A stretch of 64,000 nucleotides of DNA from Parafilimonas sp963759555 (GTDB lineage Bacteria; Bacteroidota; Bacteroidia; Chitinophagales; Chitinophagaceae), in assembly GCA_963759555.1 (NCBI GenBank), contig CAVWZV010000002.1:1-64000 (forward strand), read 5' to 3'. The translations under genes were made by a program, and so were the position numbers. Below the pieces are notes generated by a model. That model was not told where the DNA came from, made no database searches, and saw only the letters and a list, made by a program, of their open reading frames with translations. Below, piece by piece: positions 45,780-55,083 of the stretch. The stretch's first letter is position 1, and each line of letters begins with the position of its first letter.

Positions 45780-47201
45780 ATGAAACGCTTCGCTGCAACC
45801 GTAATTTTTATGCAACTTTTAATTTTTGCCTGTGCCGTATTATGCAGGCATGAAGCTGCTGCGCAATTACCTTCTTTAATCACTACAAAACAATATAAAA
45901 GCGATAGCAACAGCATTGAAAATTTTTTAAAGCGCAGCATGTTTGTAAAAGTTTTTGTAAGCAAGAGTAAAATTTTTGTGGGTGAACCTGTTATGGCTTT
46001 ATATAAATTTTATACGTCGGTAAGCGGCCAGGCAGTTGTTTTAAAACAACCGGAATTTACCGGCTGCAGCGTAAAAGAATTAAATTTTGGCGATACTCCT
46101 GAAACGGAAAAAATAAACGGCGAAACCTACACCGTTTATACTATAAGAAAAGTACAGCTTACGCCGGTACAGGCCGGTGCACTTGCTGTGGGCGTTGCCA
46201 CGGTAACCAATCATGTTGAAATACCCGATGCGCAGGATTTTAATCCGGATAAATACGATATTACAGTAAGCAATACACCAACATCGGTTGATGTTTCATC
46301 ATTGCCTGAAAAAAGTAAACCCGAAAAATTTTATGGTATCACGGGGCTGTTCAGCATTACCGCCTCAGTGCAACAAAATAAAATTGCGGTTGATGAAAAT
46401 GATCATCTTATTGTTACAATAAAAGGCGCGGGTAATTTAGATGCGATTAATAAACCTGATATAACATGGCCTTCCGGTACAGAACATTTCGATGGAAATG
46501 ATTCGCAGCATATTGATCAAAATAATTTCCCGATAAGCGGCAACCGGATTTTTGATATTCCTTTTATTGGGAAGAAAGAAGGCCGCATTGAAATACCACC
46601 TATCAGCTTAAGTTATTTTAATACCGATTCAAAAAAATATGAAACAGTTAAAACAGACAGCATTCCCATAACTTTTACAAGAGCGCTTGCAAAAAATAAT
46701 GAATATACAGGCATTGTTCGTTACGATATTTCAAACAGAAGATATTTGTGGATTGTGCCTGCCATCGCTGTAACTGTTGCCCTGGTTGGTTTTATAAGTT
46801 ATAAACGCAATAAGCTTCAACTGAAAAAAAACGTTGTTGCACAGCCAGTCGTTACACCGGTCCCGGTTTTTGAGCCTGTTGTGCAGTTAAGATATAAAAC
46901 AGATTTTTCAAGGCATTGGGGTGATTTGCAAAATATAACAGATGTGAAATTATTTTTTGTAAAAGCAAAAGAATTATTGTTAAGCGCCATATCAGAAAAA
47001 ACAGGTTCCCAACACCACGCAGAAACTTTTTTAATTGCTGAACTAAAAGAAAAAACAAGTGCTGCTTTATGCAATAAAACTTTTTTATTGCTTGACTTTT
47101 GTAATGAAAAAATATATGCACCTTTTGAAACGGAGACCGATTTGCAGGTATACTTTCTTGAAGTAAAAAATGCGATAGAAGAATTACAGGCCGAAACCTA
47201 A
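45780..47201 (+). CDS. batD: BatD-like oxygen-tolerance protein
   Basis: A signal peptide (FMQLLIFACAVLCRHEAAA) is followed by tandem beta-sandwich regions typical of BatD (VGEPVMALYKFYTSVSGQAV, FDIPFIGKKEGRIEIPPISL), a membrane helix (LWIVPAIAVTVALVGFISY) and a cytosolic helical tail. BatD belongs to the Bacteroides aerotolerance group; batA/B/C are not adjacent here. ATG at 45780 is used because the promoter box leaves only a short leader. Its stop overlaps that of the convergent response regulator. Confidence 0.82.
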   Translation: MKRFAATVIFMQLLIFACAVLCRHEAAAQLPSLITTKQYKSDSNSIENFLKRSMFVKVFVSKSKIFVGEPVMALYKFYTSVSGQAVVLKQPEFTGCSVKELNFGDTPETEKINGETYTVYTIRKVQLTPVQAGALAVGVATVTNHVEIPDAQDFNPDKYDITVSNTPTSVDVSSLPEKSKPEKFYGITGLFSITASVQQNKIAVDENDHLIVTIKGAGNLDAINKPDITWPSGTEHFDGNDSQHIDQNNFPISGNRIFDIPFIGKKEGRIEIPPISLSYFNTDSKKYETVKTDSIPITFTRALAKNNEYTGIVRYDISNRRYLWIVPAIAVTVALVGFISYKRNKLQLKKNVVAQPVVTPVPVFEPVVQLRYKTDFSRHWGDLQNITDVKLFFVKAKELLLSAISEKTGSQHHAETFLIAELKEKTSAALCNKTFLLLDFCNEKIYAPFETETDLQVYFLEVKNAIEELQAET

Positions 47202-47905
47202 TCTGTGTATTTATAGCCCACGCCGCGCACAGAATGAAAATGTTTTGGATTGCGGCTATCTGCTTCAAAATATTTTCTGAAGTTTAAAATAAAATTATCA
47301 ATCGTTCTTGTATTCGGATACACTTTGTAACCCCAAACCGATTGCAGAATTTTTTCTCTTGTTACCACCCGGTTTTTATTTTCAATAAGCAGCTTTAACA
47401 ACATGGTTTCTTTTTTACTCAGTTCAACCGCAGTACCGTTTTTTAACGTTACCTGCTGCGCTTTAAAATCAATCGTGTTATTATCGAATGAATAAGTATC
47501 AAACGCAAAATCCTTTTCTGAAATTTTTTTGTTTTTTATGATGAGCTTGTCCACACGCAGCAAAAGTTCCTCGAGATTAAATGGTTTTGTAAGATAATCG
47601 TCGGCGCCTTTTTTTAAACCCAGCACACGATCCTGCCCGGTATTTTTTGCGCTTAGTATTAACACAGGAACATCATTATTATCGAGCCGTATATTTTCTG
47701 TAACGCTTATACCATCCATTTCGGGAAGCATAATATCCATGATCACCAAATCGAAATATTCATTTTGTACTGCTTTCATGGCCTCGTTGCCGTTAAACGC
47801 AGAAGTAACTGCATAACCTTCCATTTCAAGATTAAGCTTTAATGTTTCATGAAGATTTTCTTCATCTTCCACCAATAAAATATTTGCCTTTTCTTCTTTC
47901 ATCAT
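47198..47905 (-). CDS. OmpR-family response regulator
   Basis: 235 residues. The receiver domain has ILLVEDEENL, LVIMDIMLPEMDGISV (phospho-accepting Asp) and VLILSAKNTG, then KKGADDYLTKPFNLEELL. A winged-helix C-terminus shows LSKKETMLLKLLIENKNRVV and RTIDNFILNFRKYFE. The start overlaps the upstream kinase stop (ATGA), so the two proteins are made as a pair. Confidence 0.93.
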   Translation of the reverse strand: MMKEEKANILLVEDEENLHETLKLNLEMEGYAVTSAFNGNEAMKAVQNEYFDLVIMDIMLPEMDGISVTENIRLDNNDVPVLILSAKNTGQDRVLGLKKGADDYLTKPFNLEELLLRVDKLIIKNKKISEKDFAFDTYSFDNNTIDFKAQQVTLKNGTAVELSKKETMLLKLLIENKNRVVTREKILQSVWGYKVYPNTRTIDNFILNFRKYFEADSRNPKHFHSVRGVGYKYTD

Positions 47906-48873
47906 GCATTAAACTCAACTGTAAAAATACTTCCTGTAATTTGGCTGTTGCTTACTTTAATTTTTGCTTTATGGCTTTCTGCAATGCGCTTGCAAAGATA
48001 TAGGCCCAAGCCGGTGCCTTTCGTTTTGCGCGTAGTTTCGTTACCGCCGCGATAAAATTTTTCAAATATTTTTTTCTTTTCGTCCTCACGAATTCCTTTG
48101 CCTTCATCTGTAACGCTTAAATAAATTTTACCCGGTTTATTTAATTCTACGGCCACCGTTTTTTCTTTTGCTGAATATTTTAAGGCATTATCAAGCAGGT
48201 TATTTACGAGCAGCTCTAACAATAATCTTTCGCCGGTAATTAGAACATTTTCCTCAATACTTTTTTTTATAAAGCGATTTGGATAGCGGTTAGCAAAAGC
48301 GGTAACACATTTGTTGCATAATTCAGAAAAATTAATTTGTTCTTTATCCGGTACATAATGGCTTTCCAGTTGAGACGTTACCAAAATATTTGTGGTAAGA
48401 TCATTCAGCCTGTCCGCTTCCTGTAATGTTGAATGCAAAATATGCTGTTGTTTATCTTCGTCCAGTTTTCTTTTTCGCAGCGTTTCAAGGTTAAGATTAA
48501 TCACAGCAATTGGCGTTTTTAATTCATGTGTTACAGCCATCATAAAATTTTGCTGCTGTTTGCCAAGTAAAAATTGCTTGCGTACAGCACGGTAAACAAA
48601 TGCCGCCCCCAATAATGTAACCAGTACAAACGTTATTCCTTCGCTTATATATTGTGCTGTTTTGCGGCGCTGTTCTTCCTGTATTAAATTTAATTTCTGA
48701 AAATAGGCAACATCATTTTTATTTAATTGTTCCAGTTCATATTTCAGCATCAGGCTGTTCTGATTTTGCAGCGAAATAAACCACCAAACCCATGCAGCCA
48801 CAATAAACAACAACAAAAACCAGTAGATGATTGTAATAAAAGTTAGCCTGCGTTTTTTGTAAGCCGAAATCAT
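47902..48873 (-). CDS. Sensor histidine kinase
   Basis: Two membrane helices (LTFITIIYWFLLLFIVAAWV, and VLVTLLGAAFVYRA) flank a short periplasmic loop. The kinase core reads AVTHELKTPIAVINLNLETL (His), LLDNALKYSAKE (N box), DEGKGIREDEKKKIFEKFYR and GTGLGLYLCKRIAE. It pairs with the OmpR-type regulator encoded next. ATG 48873 or the in-frame one at 48891 may be used. Confidence 0.92.
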   Translation of the reverse strand: MISAYKKRRLTFITIIYWFLLLFIVAAWVWWFISLQNQNSLMLKYELEQLNKNDVAYFQKLNLIQEEQRRKTAQYISEGITFVLVTLLGAAFVYRAVRKQFLLGKQQQNFMMAVTHELKTPIAVINLNLETLRKRKLDEDKQQHILHSTLQEADRLNDLTTNILVTSQLESHYVPDKEQINFSELCNKCVTAFANRYPNRFIKKSIEENVLITGERLLLELLVNNLLDNALKYSAKEKTVAVELNKPGKIYLSVTDEGKGIREDEKKKIFEKFYRGGNETTRKTKGTGLGLYLCKRIAESHKAKIKVSNSQITGSIFTVEFNA

Positions 48874-49012
48874 TATTGCAAAATAATGCAATAGATGCTT
48901 GCAATGTTATTACTTAATATAAGGTTTGACTATATTTAATTTTTGTCATGCTTAAAAGAAATACGAAAATTGATTACAAAATTTATTTGATTTTTCTTTT
49001 TAAAAACGACTT

Positions 49013-50014
49013 ATGAATAATCTTACAGAATATGATGATGCAGCAAATTCGCCTCTGGGTGTTAGTGGTAAAATTCTTTGCATTGGCGAAGCATTGATAG
49101 ATATGATTTGTACCGATACAGGCAAATCGCTTTCTGCAGGTAATAATTTTTTAAAGAAACCCGGTGGTGCACCAACCAATGTTGCAGCCGCAATTGCGGC
49201 ACTTGGAGGTGAAGTTGAACTGGCAGCGAAAGTGGGCAGCGATCCTTTTGGTAAACATTTGATTGAAGTGATGCAATCGGTTGGTGTGTCAACAAAATGG
49301 ATGCTGCAGGATGAGCATAATTTTACCACGATTGCTTTTGTTTCATTGATGGAAGATGGTGAACGTGATTTTCTTTTTAACCGCGGCGCAGATGGTGAAT
49401 TAAGCCGCGCAGAAATTGAAGAAATTAATCTTAACGATTTTCGCATTATACATTTTGGATCGGCAACGGCTTTTCTTCCCGGGCCGCTACAGATTGCATA
49501 CCAGGGTTTGCTGCAAAAAGCGTTACAAAAAAATAAGTTTATCTGTTTCGACCCCAATTACCGGCATCTTCTTTTTAAAAACAATGTTCAAACTTTTATT
49601 GATCAATCGTGGAATTTTATAGAAAGCTGTAATTTTTTCAAGGTAAGTGAAGAAGAAGCTATATTAATTACAGGCGCTGCTACTTTAAATGATGCAGTAA
49701 AAATGTTGCATAAAAAAACAAATGCAATTTTCACGGTTACGCTTGGCAAAAACGGAACAATGCTTAGCATAAACCAGGAAACTGTAATCGTTCCGAGTAT
49801 CCGGGTGAAAGCCGTTGATGCTACCGGTGCAGGCGATGCTTTTGTGGGTGCCGTCCTGTACCAGCTCAGCACCTTGCAGGAAGATTTGGATAGTATCTCC
49901 TTTGAAAACTGGAAAAACATTATTTCAAATGCAAATAAAGCCGGCGCCCGAACCTGCGAATACATGGGCGCAATGGAAGCTTTTAAGCATTTAAGCAATA
50001 AAATTTTTTCGTAA
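49013..50014 (+). CDS. Fructokinase, PfkB family
   Basis: 333 residues. ILCIGEALIDMICTDTG, KKPGGAPTNVAAAIAALGG and KAVDATGAGDAFVGAVLYQL (anion hole and catalytic Asp) are PfkB signatures; the GEALID head favours fructokinase over ribokinase. It phosphorylates a sugar, most likely fructose, in the cytoplasm. Confidence 0.88.
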   Translation: MNNLTEYDDAANSPLGVSGKILCIGEALIDMICTDTGKSLSAGNNFLKKPGGAPTNVAAAIAALGGEVELAAKVGSDPFGKHLIEVMQSVGVSTKWMLQDEHNFTTIAFVSLMEDGERDFLFNRGADGELSRAEIEEINLNDFRIIHFGSATAFLPGPLQIAYQGLLQKALQKNKFICFDPNYRHLLFKNNVQTFIDQSWNFIESCNFFKVSEEEAILITGAATLNDAVKMLHKKTNAIFTVTLGKNGTMLSINQETVIVPSIRVKAVDATGAGDAFVGAVLYQLSTLQEDLDSISFENWKNIISNANKAGARTCEYMGAMEAFKHLSNKIFS

Positions 50015-50121
50015 ATTTTTTAGATTTTTCACTAAAAAACTGTATTGATTTTTGTTAATAAATTTTAATAAATAAGGCTGAAATAAAGCGCCTTTTTCTT
50101 CATTAAGCGCCTTAATTTAAG

Positions 50122-50129
50122 TAACTTCG
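50122..50129 (+). promoter_or_regulatory. Possible -7 box for gyrB
   Basis: TAACTTCG is one base from TAnnTTTG and lies 50 nt before the gyrB ATG, leaving a leader of about 40 nt, longer than for other genes here. Confidence 0.4.
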
Positions 50130-50178
50130 CCCACCTTAATTTAAGAATACAACTACAAGAGAAACTTTCTCATTTATT

Positions 50179-52155
50179 ATGAATGATCAGGAAATAAATC
50201 CTGCACCACAGCAGGGAAATTACGGAGCAGATAGTATACAGGTTTTAGAAGGTTTGGAAGCAGTGCGTAAACGGCCTGCGATGTATATTGGCGATACCGG
50301 CGTAAAAGGATTGCATCATCTTGTTTATGAAGTAGTGGATAATGCAATTGATGAAGCGCTTGCCGGTTATTGTAAAAACATTTCTGTAACCATACATGAA
50401 GATAACAGCGTAAGTGTGCTGGATGATGGCCGTGGTATTCCGGTTGGCATACATCAGAAAGAAGGCGTAAGCGCACTACAGGTTGTAATGACCGTGTTGC
50501 ATGCGGGCGGAAAATTTGATAAGAATACGTACAAAGTTTCTGGTGGTTTGCACGGCGTTGGTGTTAGCTGTGTTAACGCTTTAAGCACAAAGCTGCTTGC
50601 GGTAGTACATCGCGAAGGCAGAATGTTTGAACAGGAATATCATATCGGTATTCCGCAATACCCTGTGCGTGAAGTTGGTGCAACTGATATTACCGGAACG
50701 CTTATTCATTTCTGGCCTGATACAACAATTTTTCAAACAATAAATTTTAATAAAGATATTCTTGAAGGCAGGCTGAGAGAATTAAGTTACCTGAATAAAC
50801 GCATCCGCATTTCAATAGCAGACCTGCGTGAAAAAACTGAAGACGGTAATTTTTATTCAAAAGTTTTTTACAGTGAAGGCGGTATTGTTGAATTTGTTGA
50901 GATGCTTGATAAAAACGGCAAGCGTACACCGCTTATTCCAAAAACAATATATGTTGAAGGTGTTGATGAAGCAACGAATGTAGCGGTTGACGTAGCACTA
51001 ACATATAATGATGATTTTAAAGAGCATATTTTCTCTTATGTAAACAATATAAATACCATTGAAGGCGGTACGCATGTTGCCGGCTTTAGAACGGCTATAA
51101 CAAGGGTGTTTAAAAATTATGGCGAAAAATATAACCTGTTCGAAAAAGCAAAAGTTGAAGTTGAGGGTGACGATTTTCGCGAAGGAATGAGCGCAATAGT
51201 TTCTGTGAAAGTACCCGAACCGCAGTTTGAAGGTCAAACAAAAACCAAGTTGGGCAATAGTGAAGTAAGTGGTGTAGTTCAGACAACCGTTTCGCGTGCA
51301 CTGGAAGCTTACCTCGAAGAAAACCCACGTGAAGCAAAGAATATTATCAGCAAAGTTATTCTTGCGGCGCAGGCGCGTGTTGCCGCAAAAAAAGCCCGTG
51401 AACTTGTACAGCGAAAAACTGTTTTAAGTGGTGGCGGCCTGCCCGGTAAACTTGCAGATTGTAGTGAACGTGATCCCGAAAAATGCGAACTGTATTTGGT
51501 GGAAGGAGACAGTGCAGGCGGAACAGCAAAACAGGGCAGGGATAGAAGTTATCAGGCTATTCTTCCATTGCGCGGAAAAATTTTGAATGTAGAAAAAGCA
51601 ATGGAGCATAAAATTTATGAGAACGAAGAAATTCGCAACATCTTTACTGCAATGGGTGTAACGGTTGGAACTGTTGAAGACCCGAAAGCACTTAACATGG
51701 TAAAGCTTCGATATCATAAATTAATTATTATGACAGATGCCGATGTTGATGGCTCGCACATTGCAACGCTTATATTAACCTTCATCTTTCGTTATATGAA
51801 AGAGCTGGTTGAACAGGGTTATGTTTACATAGCGCAACCACCTTTATATCTCGTAAAAAAAGGCAAGGAGCAGGAATATGCTTTTGATGAAGATCAGCGT
51901 AAGGTTCTGGTAGAAAAATTAAGTAATGGGAGAGAAGATGGTGTACATGTGCAGCGTTATAAAGGTTTGGGTGAAATGAATGCGGATCAGTTATGGGAAA
52001 CAACAATGGACCCTGCGAGAAGAACCTTAAAGAAAGTTACAATTGAAAGTTTGGCTTATGCTGATGAAGTGTTCAGTATGTTAATGGGTGATGAAGTACC
52101 GCCACGCCGCAGCTTTATTGAAACACATGCTAAGTATGCAAAGATTGACATTTAA
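50179..52155 (+). CDS. gyrB: DNA gyrase subunit B
   Basis: 658 residues. GHKL ATPase: VYEVVDNAIDEALAGY, VLDDGRGIPVG, GGLHGVGVSCVNALS. TOPRIM: CELYLVEGDSAGGTAKQGRD and IMTDADVDGSHIATLILTF. The C-terminal tail ends RRSFIETHAKYAKIDI. GyrB supplies ATP for negative supercoiling with GyrA, which is not in the window. Confidence 0.97.
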   Translation: MNDQEINPAPQQGNYGADSIQVLEGLEAVRKRPAMYIGDTGVKGLHHLVYEVVDNAIDEALAGYCKNISVTIHEDNSVSVLDDGRGIPVGIHQKEGVSALQVVMTVLHAGGKFDKNTYKVSGGLHGVGVSCVNALSTKLLAVVHREGRMFEQEYHIGIPQYPVREVGATDITGTLIHFWPDTTIFQTINFNKDILEGRLRELSYLNKRIRISIADLREKTEDGNFYSKVFYSEGGIVEFVEMLDKNGKRTPLIPKTIYVEGVDEATNVAVDVALTYNDDFKEHIFSYVNNINTIEGGTHVAGFRTAITRVFKNYGEKYNLFEKAKVEVEGDDFREGMSAIVSVKVPEPQFEGQTKTKLGNSEVSGVVQTTVSRALEAYLEENPREAKNIISKVILAAQARVAAKKARELVQRKTVLSGGGLPGKLADCSERDPEKCELYLVEGDSAGGTAKQGRDRSYQAILPLRGKILNVEKAMEHKIYENEEIRNIFTAMGVTVGTVEDPKALNMVKLRYHKLIIMTDADVDGSHIATLILTFIFRYMKELVEQGYVYIAQPPLYLVKKGKEQEYAFDEDQRKVLVEKLSNGREDGVHVQRYKGLGEMNADQLWETTMDPARRTLKKVTIESLAYADEVFSMLMGDEVPPRRSFIETHAKYAKIDI

Positions 52156-52194
52156 TAAACCGATTTTTAAATAAAGACTTCTGGGGTTTAATAA

Positions 52195-52228
52195 AATCAA
52201 ATGATTCTTTGATTGAAGGATTTTTTTT
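52195..52228 (+). terminator. A+T-rich terminator after gyrB
   Basis: An AATCAAA/TTTGATT stem (52195-52201 with 52208-52214), 6-nt loop, is followed shortly by a run of eight T. The stem is weak but the T tract is convincing. Confidence 0.45.
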
Positions 52229-53345
52229 ATTTCAAAGAAATTTTGTTTCCGGTATTTGCAGCTTTATAAATTCCTTCCATTATTTTCAGGTCTTTAAGCC
52301 CTTCTTCTCCTGTTATATGACTGGGCAAAGGTTTACTTTCCAAAATCAATTTTCCAATACCATCAAGCTGTGCTGCCTGTTGATTTATATCAGGAAAATG
52401 TAACACGCCGTTACTGGTTTTACCTTCAAAAGGCCCGTAGCTAATGCCAGGACTTAATTCAAACTGGCCATCATCAGCGGAAGCAAAAAAACGATCAACA
52501 CCACAATTATATGTGCTGGATGAATTGCATACTGCGCCGCTTGGAAATTCAAGTTGCCAGATAATAGATGCTTCTACTTCTTTAAATAATTTTGGATCAG
52601 TGTTTGGCCCAAATTGCGCTGTAACAGAAACCGGCTCTTCACCCAACACATATCTGCTGCTTTGAATGCAGTAAATACCCACATTCATTAATGGCCCGCC
52701 ACCGGATAATGCTTTATTTAAACGCCATTGTGCAGGATCGCCCGTTTTATAACCAAGCGACGATTCAATTAAACGCACCTGACCAAAAACTTTTTCCTGG
52801 CCTAATCTTTTTATTTCAAGATTGTACGGTTCATAGTGTAAGCGATAACCAATGGCCAGTTGCACATTTGCATCTTTGCACGCTTTAATCATCTCTTCAC
52901 AATCCGCAGCAGATGTTGCCATCGGCTTTTCGCATATCACATGTTTACCTGTTTTTGCTGCTCTAATAGTATATTCTTTATGCATGGAATTTGGTAACAC
53001 TACATACACCAAATCAATGTCTTTATTCTGCGCAATCGTATCGAAGTTTTTATAATTATAAATGTTTTTGTCAGCAATATTGTATTGCTTTTTCCATGTT
53101 TCTGCTTTTGCAGGGTGGCCCGTAACAATGCCAGCCAGCTTACAATATTGCGATTCCTGTAATCCAACAGCCAATATACCTGCATAATTACCCAGCCCTA
53201 CCAAAGCAACATTTAATTTCTTTCCTGCATATGTGTTGGTTTTATTTTTTTGTTTTATAAAGGATGGGAGTGTAAGCGCAGCGGTAGTTGCAGTAGCTCC
53301 GGCACCGGCACTCAATAAAAAAGAACGGCGCGAAATGTTCTTCAT
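52227..53345 (-). CDS. Tat-exported Gfo/Idh/MocA family oxidoreductase
   Basis: A twin-arginine leader (SRRSFLLSAGAGATATTAAL) precedes a Rossmann domain (LNVALVGLGNYAGILAVGL) and the family motif GKHVICEKPMATSAADCEEM. The C-terminal GFO domain follows (GGPLMNVGIYCIQSSRYVLG). It is likely a periplasmic NAD(P)-dependent sugar oxidoreductase or glycosidase-like member; substrate unknown. The ATG at 53345 puts the Tat motif at the N-terminus, so 53381 is rejected. Confidence 0.88.
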   Translation of the reverse strand: MKNISRRSFLLSAGAGATATTAALTLPSFIKQKNKTNTYAGKKLNVALVGLGNYAGILAVGLQESQYCKLAGIVTGHPAKAETWKKQYNIADKNIYNYKNFDTIAQNKDIDLVYVVLPNSMHKEYTIRAAKTGKHVICEKPMATSAADCEEMIKACKDANVQLAIGYRLHYEPYNLEIKRLGQEKVFGQVRLIESSLGYKTGDPAQWRLNKALSGGGPLMNVGIYCIQSSRYVLGEEPVSVTAQFGPNTDPKLFKEVEASIIWQLEFPSGAVCNSSSTYNCGVDRFFASADDGQFELSPGISYGPFEGKTSNGVLHFPDINQQAAQLDGIGKLILESKPLPSHITGEEGLKDLKIMEGIYKAANTGNKISLK

Positions 53346-53425
53346 ATAAAATTTTAGATTTAAACTTACAGCAGTAAACAATAAGAAATTATAAAAAGCA
53401 TATAAAAGGTATAATTAATTGTTGA

Positions 53426-53908
53426 ATGCCTGTCATAGAATTAAAAACACTAATTAAGTGTGATATAGAAACCTGTTTTGATTTATCGCGAAGCATTGAT
53501 TTGCATGAATTATCTACTGCACAAACAAACGAAAAAGCAATTGCAGGCCGAACAAGCGGGCTTATAAACCTTGATGAATTTGTTACATGGCAGGCAACCC
53601 ATTTTGCAATAAAACAAAAACTTACTTCAAAAATTACGGCTTATAACAGGCCGGTTTATTTTAGGGATGAACAGCAAAAAGGCATATTCAAGTTTTTTAC
53701 TCATGATCATTGCTTTCAAAGCAAAAATGGAATGATTGAAATGACAGATATTTTTACATTCGGATCACCGTTTGGTTTTATTGGAAGAATATTTAATGCG
53801 CTTATTCTAACAAGGCATTTAAAAAATTTACTTTTAAAAAGGAACGCATTAATAAAGGAGTTTGCAGAAACAGATAAATGGCAAACTGTCTTAAATAATT
53901 TTAAATAA
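53426..53908 (+). CDS. SRPBCC family ligand-binding protein
   Basis: 160 residues: VIELKTLIKCDIETCFDLSR, ATHFAIKQKLTSKITAYNRP and HDHCFQSKNGMIEMTDIFTF fit a START/SRPBCC hydrophobic-pocket fold, as in CoxG-like or cell-division-inhibitor-labelled proteins. Ligand unknown; cytoplasmic. Confidence 0.75.
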   Translation: MPVIELKTLIKCDIETCFDLSRSIDLHELSTAQTNEKAIAGRTSGLINLDEFVTWQATHFAIKQKLTSKITAYNRPVYFRDEQQKGIFKFFTHDHCFQSKNGMIEMTDIFTFGSPFGFIGRIFNALILTRHLKNLLLKRNALIKEFAETDKWQTVLNNFK

Positions 53909-53922
53909 CAAAAACAAGCAGC

Positions 53923-55083
53923 GTGTTTATAAAAATTATATTCTTTGCAACGGTTATTGTTTTCTGTTTCGTTGCATGTATTAAATGCCAGGCACAGGTA
54001 GGTTTTAAAAAACATATTGTCAGCAATCGTTTTGTTTCAGAAGGAGCAGCTGCCGGAGATGTAAATCACGATGGGAATACAGATATTCTTGCCGGAAATT
54101 ATTGGTACGAAGCGCCGGCATGGAAACCGCATTTGTTACATGCAGACACACTAAATCCTGTACCTGAATACAGTACTACATTTTTAAATTATGCAATGGA
54201 TGTAAACAATGATGGCTGGATAGATTTGATACGGTTTGATCAGCCCGGCGGCGTTTGTGTCTGGTATGAAAATTCAAAGAATAAAAATGATTTATGGAAG
54301 CGGCATTTAATACTTGCTTCCGCAGGTATTGAAAACCCTGCTTTTGTTGACGTGGATAAAGACGGAAGAAATGATATTATCTGTAACGACACCCTGGCGA
54401 AACAGGTTATCTGGTTAAAATCACCCGTTAAAAAAAATGATACAACGTGGCAACGCTTTGTAATCAGCAATGATAATACAAGAGGTACCAACAGGTATAC
54501 ACATGGCCTTGGCTGGGGCGATATAAATAAAGATGGAAAGAATGATGTAATCATAAAAAGCGGTTGGTGGCAATCACCTGCTGATGTAAAACAACAAGAC
54601 TGGCAGTTTCATGCCGCTGATTTCGGCGACGATTGCGCGAATATGTTTGTGCTGGATGTTGATGAAGACGGTGATGAAGACGTGTTAAGTTCTTCTGCGC
54701 ACAACTATGGTTTGTGGTGGCATGAACAAAAACAGGATAATCAAGGCAACGCTATTTGGCAAACACATGAGATAAGCAAATTGTTTTCACAATCGCATGC
54801 ACTTGCGCTTGCAGATATTGATGGCGACGGTCATCTTGATTTAATAACAGGCAAACGTTTCCGTGCACACAACAATGGCGACACGGGCGCGTTTGATCCT
54901 GCGGTTTTATACTGGTTTGAATTTGTACCCGGAAAAAATCCGCAATGGATACCACACTTGATTGATGATACCTCGGGTATAGGTTTGAGCTTTGTTGTTG
55001 AAGATATAAATAATGATAAACTGCCTGATATTATTATATCCAATAAAAAAGGCGTTTTCTTTTTTGAACAGGTAAAGCAGTAA
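53923..55083 (+). CDS. Secreted FG-GAP/VCBS repeat protein
   Basis: 386 residues. A signal peptide (IIFFATVIVFCFVACIKC) is followed by Ca-binding repeats: AAGDVNHDGNTDILAGNYWY, AMDVNNDGWIDLIRFDQPGG, DVDKDGRNDIICND, DINKDGKNDVIIKSGWW and DIDGDGHLDLITGKRF. They build a beta-propeller. The start is GTG at 53923, 15 nt after the SRPBCC gene. Function outside the cell is unknown. Confidence 0.85.
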   Translation: MFIKIIFFATVIVFCFVACIKCQAQVGFKKHIVSNRFVSEGAAAGDVNHDGNTDILAGNYWYEAPAWKPHLLHADTLNPVPEYSTTFLNYAMDVNNDGWIDLIRFDQPGGVCVWYENSKNKNDLWKRHLILASAGIENPAFVDVDKDGRNDIICNDTLAKQVIWLKSPVKKNDTTWQRFVISNDNTRGTNRYTHGLGWGDINKDGKNDVIIKSGWWQSPADVKQQDWQFHAADFGDDCANMFVLDVDEDGDEDVLSSSAHNYGLWWHEQKQDNQGNAIWQTHEISKLFSQSHALALADIDGDGHLDLITGKRFRAHNNGDTGAFDPAVLYWFEFVPGKNPQWIPHLIDDTSGIGLSFVVEDINNDKLPDIIISNKKGVFFFEQVKQ

